Assembly: GCA_024699005.1 (NCBI GenBank)
Contig: JAILQN010000211.1
Location: 1 to 10,775 of the forward strand
Reading direction: 5' to 3'
Origin: Clostridia bacterium
Lineage (GTDB): Bacteria > Bacillota_A > Clostridia > Oscillospirales > Acutalibacteraceae
DNA: 10,775 nt
Under the pieces are notes generated by a model. It saw nothing but the letters and a program-made list of their open reading frames with translations, did no database searches and was not told where the DNA came from. Shown one piece after another: positions 6,271 to 10,775 of the stretch (the stretch's first letter is position 1; each line of letters opens with the position of its first letter). The translations under genes were made by a program, and so were the position numbers.

Positions 6271-8013
6271 ATGCTGAAAAAACTGATGAAAGGAATAGGC
6301 GAGTACAGGGGGCTCGCGATCGCCACGCCGCTGTTCATCCTGGGCGAGGCGGTCATCGAGTGCATCATTCCCTTTATCATCGCCAAGCTCGTAAACGACA
6401 TCAACGCCGGGTGCGAGTATTCCGTCATAGTAAAGCGCGGGGTGAGTCTGTTCATGTTCGCCGTTCTTTCTCTTGCCTGCGGCGCTGCTGCGGCGTACAC
6501 CGCTTCCAATGCGGCGGCGGGCTTCGCGAAGAATCTGCGGAAAATGCTGTTCTACAGCGTGCAGAGGTTTTCCTTCTCCAATATAGACAAATTCTCCTCG
6601 TCCTCGCTCGTCACCCGTATGACCACCGACGTGGAGAGCGTGCGTTTTGCTTTTATGATGATAATCCGCGGCGCCGTGAGGGCTCCGCTGATGTTCATTT
6701 TTTCGATCATAATGGCTTACGTCATGGGCGGCAAACTCTCCCTGATGTTCGTCGTGGTGGTGCCGGTCATGCTCGGCGGTCTTCTGCTGATCGGATACAA
6801 AGCCCTGCCCTCGTTCAGACGCGTTTTCAAGAAATACGATAAGCTGAACGAGTCGATAGAGGAAAACGTGATGGCAGCCCGCAGCGTAAAGGGCTTTGCC
6901 CGCGAGGAATACGAAAAGGACAAATTCGCGCGCGCCTCGGACGCCATCCGCCGGGAATTTACCCGCGCGGAGCGGATAGTCGCGCTGAACGGACCTCTTA
7001 TGCAGACCTGCCTTTACGCCAATATGATAGCGGTCCTGACGCTCGGTTCGTATATAATCATCAGCAGTTCCGGGGCGGACCTGGGCGTGGGCGAGCTGTC
7101 CGGCATGCTGACCTACGGCTTCCAGATACTCATGAGCCTGATGATGCTTTCGATCATATTCGTGATGGTCACCATGAGCGCGGAGGGCGCGAGGAGGATC
7201 GTGGAAGTCCTGGATGAAGAGCCGTCTATCACTAATACCGAAAAACCCGTTTCCGCGGTCGCGGACGGCTCTGTGGAATTCAGCGACGTCTCGTTCAAAT
7301 ATGCGGCGGACGGCGAGCGGTACGCTCTTGACGGCGTGAATCTGTATATAGGTTCCGGCGAGACGGTCGGCATTTTGGGCGATACCGGTTCCGCGAAATC
7401 CACGCTCGTGATGCTCATCCCCAGGCTCTACGACCCGACGGTCGGAAGCGTCAGGGTGGGCGGCGTCGACTGCCGCGATTACGACCTGACCGTACTTCGT
7501 GACAGCGTCTCCATGGTGCTGCAGAACAACGTCCTGTTTTCGGGTACCATAGCGGACAATCTGCGCTGGGGCAATGAAAACGCCACCGACGAAGAAATAC
7601 GCGCGGCGGCTGCCCTGGCACAGGCGGACGAATTCATCAACACTTTCCCCGAAGGCTACGACACCTATATAGAGCAGGGCGGCGCGAACGTCTCCGGAGG
7701 GCAGAAACAGCGTCTCTGCATAGCCAGGGCGCTGCTCAAGAAACCTAAGATTCTTATTCTGGACGACTCCACCAGCGCGGTCGACACCAGGACCGACGCG
7801 CTTATCCGCAAGGGTTTCAGAGAGTTCATACCTGAGACGACCAAGATAATCATAGCCCAGCGCGTAGCGTCGGTGCAGGACGCCGATAATATAATCATAA
7901 TGCATAACGGCCATATCGAGGATATGGGCACGCACGACGAGCTTATGGAGAGCTCTCAGACGTACAGGGAGATCTTCGAGGAGCAGACGAGGGGAGGCGA
8001 TTCGGATGAGTAG
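6271..8013 (+). CDS. Heterodimeric ABC exporter, subunit with degenerate catalytic residues
   Basis: The 580-residue protein fuses six membrane helices (about 15-38, 58-80, 128-152, 157-176, 243-266, 275-300) to an ATP-binding domain (about 335-570), the layout of MdlA/LmrC/TM287-like half-transporters. Walker A is GDTGSAKST (370-378), the Q-loop is Gln418, and the signature VSGGQ (474-478) is intact. The Walker B end is ILILDDS, with Asp499 at the place of the catalytic Glu, and the switch residue is Gln530 (AQR) instead of His. These changes mark the degenerate partner of a heterodimer. The start is supported by GGAGG (6260-6264), six bases upstream. The stop overlaps the next gene by 8 bp, as expected for partner subunits. 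Drug, lipid or peptide export is likely, but the substrate is unknown. Confidence 0.95.
   Translation: MLKKLMKGIGEYRGLAIATPLFILGEAVIECIIPFIIAKLVNDINAGCEYSVIVKRGVSLFMFAVLSLACGAAAAYTASNAAAGFAKNLRKMLFYSVQRFSFSNIDKFSSSSLVTRMTTDVESVRFAFMMIIRGAVRAPLMFIFSIIMAYVMGGKLSLMFVVVVPVMLGGLLLIGYKALPSFRRVFKKYDKLNESIEENVMAARSVKGFAREEYEKDKFARASDAIRREFTRAERIVALNGPLMQTCLYANMIAVLTLGSYIIISSSGADLGVGELSGMLTYGFQILMSLMMLSIIFVMVTMSAEGARRIVEVLDEEPSITNTEKPVSAVADGSVEFSDVSFKYAADGERYALDGVNLYIGSGETVGILGDTGSAKSTLVMLIPRLYDPTVGSVRVGGVDCRDYDLTVLRDSVSMVLQNNVLFSGTIADNLRWGNENATDEEIRAAAALAQADEFINTFPEGYDTYIEQGGANVSGGQKQRLCIARALLKKPKILILDDSTSAVDTRTDALIRKGFREFIPETTKIIIAQRVASVQDADNIIIMHNGHIEDMGTHDELMESSQTYREIFEEQTRGGDSDE
7991..7997 (+). 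promoter_or_regulatory. Shine-Dalgarno site fixing the start of the second exporter subunit
   Basis: GGGGAGG lies eight bases before the ATG at 8006, inside the end of the first exporter gene. It supports translation starting upstream of the heptad array, so the array is read as protein. The next in-frame ATG is codon 51, inside the first membrane helix, and is not plausible as a start. Confidence 0.7.
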
Positions 8014-9967
8014 TTCCAAGTTCCGAGTTCCAAGTTCCAAGGGGCAAAGTCCCGGAGCGGAAACCTCAGCCCGGAAGCGGCCTGCGCTCAAAAAAGGCAC
8101 TCTTATCAGGATAGTAAAGTCGGTGTTCAAGGCCTTCCCGGTGCTGTACCCGCTCATGATAGTATGTATCATCTTCACGGCTGTGGTATCGTCCATTCCG
8201 TCGCTCTTCCTGCAGAACGTCATAGCATCCATCGGAAAATGGGGCTCGTCGGGCGACTGGCAGAGTGCAAAGGCGGAGATCATGCCTATGGTCGTGCTGC
8301 TGGGGAGCCTGTACCTCGTGTCGATTATCTCGGCGTGCGCCTATCAGCAGATGGGCGCGTACATAACCCAGGGCTACCTTGACAAGATGCGCAGGGCGAT
8401 GTTCAACAAGATGCAGAACCTGCCCATCAGATACTTCGACACCAACAAAAAAGGCGATATCATGAGTCATTATACGAATGATATCGATACGCTGCGGCAG
8501 CTCGTTTCCCAGGCGATACCGGCGTTTCTGAATTCATTTATCGTCATAGTCGTGGTGTTCGGCATAATGTGCTGGTTCTGCGGCTGGCTGACGATACTTA
8601 TCGTGCTGGGCATCGTCCTTATGGTGTTCGCCGTAAAAACGTTCGCCGGCGGTTCCGCGAAATATTTTATCCGCAGGCAGAAATCGACAGGCGCGGTCGA
8701 GGGCTATATCCAGGAGATGATGAACGGCCAGAAGGTCATCAAAGTGTTCAATCACGAACGGCAGACGAAGGAGGGCTTCGACAGACTGAACGAGGATCTG
8801 ATGGCAGACTCCTTCAAGGCGGACACCTACGCCAGTATAATGGGGCCGGTCAATCAGAACATCGGCAATATACTGTACGTGCTCGTCGCGCTCGTGGGCG
8901 GTTTGCTGCTGGTGTTCAAGGTGCCGAATTTCAGCGTGTCCGGCATGGCGATGAGCGTCTCGATAGTCGTGCCTTTCCTCAATATGACCAAGCAATTCAC
9001 CGGCAATATCAACAACGTCTCGCAGCAGTTCAACGCGATAGTCATGGCCCTCGCCGGCGCCGACAGGATCTTTGAGATGATGGACAGCGACGTGGAGGTC
9101 GACGACGGCTACGTCACCCTCGTGAACGCGAAGGAGGACGAAAACGGCAATATTACCGAGACCGACGAGCGCACCGGTAAATGGGCGTGGAAACACCCGC
9201 ACAAAGAGACCGGCGATATCACATATACGCCTTTGCGCGGCGACGTGCGTATGTTCAACGTGGATTTCGGCTACACTCCGGACAAGCCGGTACTGTATGA
9301 CGTGACTCTTTATGCCGAGCCCGGTCAGAAGGTGGCGTTCGTCGGCGCGACAGGCGCCGGCAAGACCACGATAACGAACCTTATCAACCGGTTTTACGAT
9401 ATAGCCGACGGCAAGATACGCATTGACGGTATTAATGTCAATAAGATAAAAAAGGCGGATCTGCGCCGCTGCCTGGGGCTTGTTCTGCAGGAGACCAGCC
9501 TGTTTACCGGGACGGTCATGGAGAATATCCGCTACGGCAGGCTTGAGGCGACGGACGAAGAGTGCATACAGGCGGCGAAGCTGGCGGGAGCGGATGACTT
9601 CATCACCCGTCTGCCGCAGGGGTATAATACCGAGCTGCGCGCCGGAGGCACCAATCTTTCGCAGGGACAGAGACAGCTTCTGGCGATAGCCCGCTGCGCC
9701 GTTAAGGATCCGCCTGTGATGATTCTGGACGAGGCGACTTCTTCGATAGATACCCACACCGAGGCGATAGTCAACCGCGGTATGGACAGCCTTATGAACG
9801 GCAGGACGACTTTCGTTATCGCCCACAGGCTCTCCACGGTCAAGAACTCCGACGTTATCATGGTGCTTGACCACGGCAGGATCATCGAGCGCGGCAGCCA
9901 CGAGGAGCTTATCGCAAAACGCGGGACGTATTACAGTCTCTATACAGGGGCGTTTGAGCTGGAGTGA
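8006..9967 (+). CDS. Heterodimeric ABC exporter, subunit with canonical catalytic residues
   Basis: The 653-residue protein is the partner of the preceding gene. It has six membrane helices (about 46-70, 95-118, 167-190, 194-212, 283-304, 312-335) and an ATP-binding domain from about residue 413. Walker A GATGAGKTT (447-455), Q-loop Gln495, Walker B VMILDEA with Glu576, and switch His607 (IAHRLS) are canonical. The signature is LSQGQ (551-555) instead of LSGGQ. Paired with subunit 1 this gives one fully active and one degenerate ATP site, as in LmrCD/BmrCD/TM287-288-type exporters. Residues 362-412 form a charged insert between the two domains, known from clostridial relatives. Residues 1-30 are low-complexity; about residues 3-13 are encoded by a heptad array. 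Confidence 0.95.
   Translation: MSSSKFRVPSSKGQSPGAETSARKRPALKKGTLIRIVKSVFKAFPVLYPLMIVCIIFTAVVSSIPSLFLQNVIASIGKWGSSGDWQSAKAEIMPMVVLLGSLYLVSIISACAYQQMGAYITQGYLDKMRRAMFNKMQNLPIRYFDTNKKGDIMSHYTNDIDTLRQLVSQAIPAFLNSFIVIVVVFGIMCWFCGWLTILIVLGIVLMVFAVKTFAGGSAKYFIRRQKSTGAVEGYIQEMMNGQKVIKVFNHERQTKEGFDRLNEDLMADSFKADTYASIMGPVNQNIGNILYVLVALVGGLLLVFKVPNFSVSGMAMSVSIVVPFLNMTKQFTGNINNVSQQFNAIVMALAGADRIFEMMDSDVEVDDGYVTLVNAKEDENGNITETDERTGKWAWKHPHKETGDITYTPLRGDVRMFNVDFGYTPDKPVLYDVTLYAEPGQKVAFVGATGAGKTTITNLINRFYDIADGKIRIDGINVNKIKKADLRRCLGLVLQETSLFTGTVMENIRYGRLEATDEECIQAAKLAGADDFITRLPQGYNTELRAGGTNLSQGQRQLLAIARCAVKDPPVMILDEATSSIDTHTEAIVNRGMDSLMNGRTTFVIAHRLSTVKNSDVIMVLDHGRIIERGSHEELIAKRGTYYSLYTGAFELE
8013..8040. repeat. 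GTTCCAA-type heptad array, locus 3, inside a coding region
   Basis: Four units in perfect 7-base register (GTTCCAA, GTTCCGA, GTTCCAA, GTTCCAA) begin at the last base of the stop codon of exporter subunit 1 and cover roughly codons 3-12 of subunit 2. The frame stays open through the array and gives a Ser/Lys/Arg-rich peptide. Confidence 0.9.
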
Positions 9968-9969
9968 GT

Positions 9970-10000
9970 TTCAGCGAAAATCCTTTCAGGATTTTCTGAA
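9970..10000 (+). terminator. Hairpin after the exporter operon
   Basis: GAAAATCCT (9976-9984) and AGGATTTTC (9988-9996) are perfect 9-bp arms with a TTC loop, starting 9 bases after the exporter stop codon. TTCA/TGAA adds four pairs below a 2-base bulge. A U-run is present only within the 3' arm (ATTTTC), and no strong U-tract follows, so it may be a weak terminator or an mRNA-stabilising 3' end. Confidence 0.45.
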
Positions 10001-10033
10001 TGAATAATGAATACTGAAGAATGAATAATGAAT
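9999..10033. repeat. AATGAAT-type heptad array
   Basis: Five tandem 7-base units in register (AATGAAT, AATGAAT, ACTGAAG, AATGAAT, AATGAAT) follow, and overlap by two bases, the hairpin after the exporter operon. The unit differs in sequence from the GTTCCAA arrays but has the same period. Confidence 0.85.
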
Positions 10034-10125
10034 AATTATGGTTGCTGATTTTATATATTGCCGTTGTTGCAGTTGCGCAACCGGAACATTCAACCGCTGC
10101 TGCAGCTTGAAAGCATGGTGAAAGT

Positions 10126-10140
10126 GAAACCGCAGGTTTC
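10126..10140 (+). other. Short hairpin before the amidohydrolase ribosome site
   Basis: GAAACC and GGTTTC form a perfect 6-bp inverted repeat with a GCA loop, five bases before the AAAGGGGA ribosome site. Two smaller perfect palindromes lie upstream (GTTGCGCAAC at 10072-10081 and GCTGCAGC at 10099-10106). No convincing promoter was found in 10034-10161, so this stretch may be a structured leader or a remnant; its role is unknown. Confidence 0.35.
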
Positions 10141-10161
10141 GAAGAAAGGGGAATAAAAGAC

Positions 10162-10775
10162 ATGAAAATTTATCACGGTAAAATTTTGACAGTTAACGCG
10201 AATAATGATGTTTTCAGCTATCTCGTTGAGGACGGCGGACGGATCGCAATCGTCGGCAATGACCTGCCGGAGAAATACAGCGGTGCAGAGGTCGTCGAGC
10301 TTGGTGACAGGGCGCTTATCCCGACCTTTGCGGACACCCATCAGCATATGGCGTCCTTCTCCGCATTCCACGCGGGGCTGAACGTCATGGAGGCGGCGTC
10401 CAACAAAGAAATACTGTCAATGATAAAAGAGTACGCCGGCAGGGACAACAGCAAGGTGCTCATCGCTTTCGGCGCGTCGCCTTACTCTGTGGAGGAGGGG
10501 CATCTCGTCAGCCGTGAGGAGCTTGACGGAGTGACCTTCGGCAAGCCGCTGTTCATGGTCAAATACGACGGTCACGCCTGCGTGGTCAACACAGCCCTTC
10601 TGAACAAGCTTCCAAAAAAGATCGCCGCTCTCAGAGGTTATCACCCGGATACGGGCGAGATGAACCAGGAGGCGTTCTTCGCGGTCTCGGATTATATCAC
10701 CAACTCGCTGTCGATCCCCGATCTTATCGCGAATATGCAGAAGGCGATAGATTTCGAGGCGTCCCGCGGCATCGG
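10162..10775 (+). CDS. YtcJ-like metal-dependent amidohydrolase, 3' end missing
   Basis: Only the first 204 codons and two further bases are present; full-length relatives are usually about 500-550 residues. The N-terminus (MKIYHGKILTVNANND) and the early strands match the composite beta-domain of the amidohydrolase superfamily. LIPTFADTHQH supplies the metal-binding His60-x-His62 pair. KYDGHACVVNTALL (134-147) matches the YtcJ-family motif usually seen as GHSxWVNSxAL. Members hydrolyse C-N bonds in cyclic or acylated amides, but the substrates of this subgroup are mostly unknown. The start is supported by AAAGGGGA about ten bases upstream. It is separated from the exporter by 194 bp with a hairpin and a repeat array, so it is probably its own transcription unit. 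Confidence 0.88.
   Translation, partial: MKIYHGKILTVNANNDVFSYLVEDGGRIAIVGNDLPEKYSGAEVVELGDRALIPTFADTHQHMASFSAFHAGLNVMEAASNKEILSMIKEYAGRDNSKVLIAFGASPYSVEEGHLVSREELDGVTFGKPLFMVKYDGHACVVNTALLNKLPKKIAALRGYHPDTGEMNQEAFFAVSDYITNSLSIPDLIANMQKAIDFEASRGI

Noticed and set aside
6265..8283. A 672-codon minus-strand open frame opposite the exporter genes
   Set aside because: Its protein is rich in His, Arg and Asp with no domain, and it spans two well-supported ABC genes and their overlap. It is a codon-bias shadow.
8534..9901. A 455-codon minus-strand open frame opposite exporter subunit 2
   Set aside because: Same reason: antisense to conserved Walker and signature motifs, with shadow-like composition.

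Overview
The window looks like part of a chromosome from a Gram-positive, gut-type Clostridia (Oscillospirales-like). This is inferred from the moderately GC-rich coding sequence, purine-rich Shine-Dalgarno sites, sigma-A-type promoters and the style of the proteins. No marker here fixes the species. Nothing points to a phage or a transposon.

Left part, minus strand (1-3648): a tightly overlapping three-gene set, read from right to left. It encodes an XRE-family regulator, a small cytoplasmic-type alpha/beta-hydrolase (esterase), and a large protein with five predicted membrane helices followed by a right-handed parallel beta-helix domain. The last gene runs off the left edge. The overlaps (4 bp and 8 bp) imply translational coupling. 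The beta-helix part resembles GH141/DUF1565-type carbohydrate-active proteins, so a role in glycan handling at the cell surface is the best guess. No substrate can be read from the sequence.

Middle, minus strand (3766-6126): a glycolytic pair, pgk then tpiA, with a clear promoter upstream of pgk and a terminator-like hairpin after tpiA. Upstream of pgk is a second small XRE-family regulator, transcribed in the same direction.

Right part, plus strand (6151-10775): diverging from that regulator is a two-gene operon for a heterodimeric ABC exporter (580 and 653 residues). One NBD has degenerate catalytic residues and the other has a degenerate signature motif, so one composite ATP site is canonical and one is degenerate. 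The shared 145-bp control region holds a good promoter for the exporter and two perfect inverted repeats that could bind the regulator. After a hairpin and a repeat array comes the start of a YtcJ-type amidohydrolase, cut by the right edge.

The least ordinary features are the short dispersed arrays built on a 7-base unit. GTTCCAA-type arrays occur at three places (after tpiA, in the exporter leader, and inside the first codons of the second exporter gene). An unrelated AATGAAT-type array follows the exporter operon. No gene-free stretch exceeds 300 bases.
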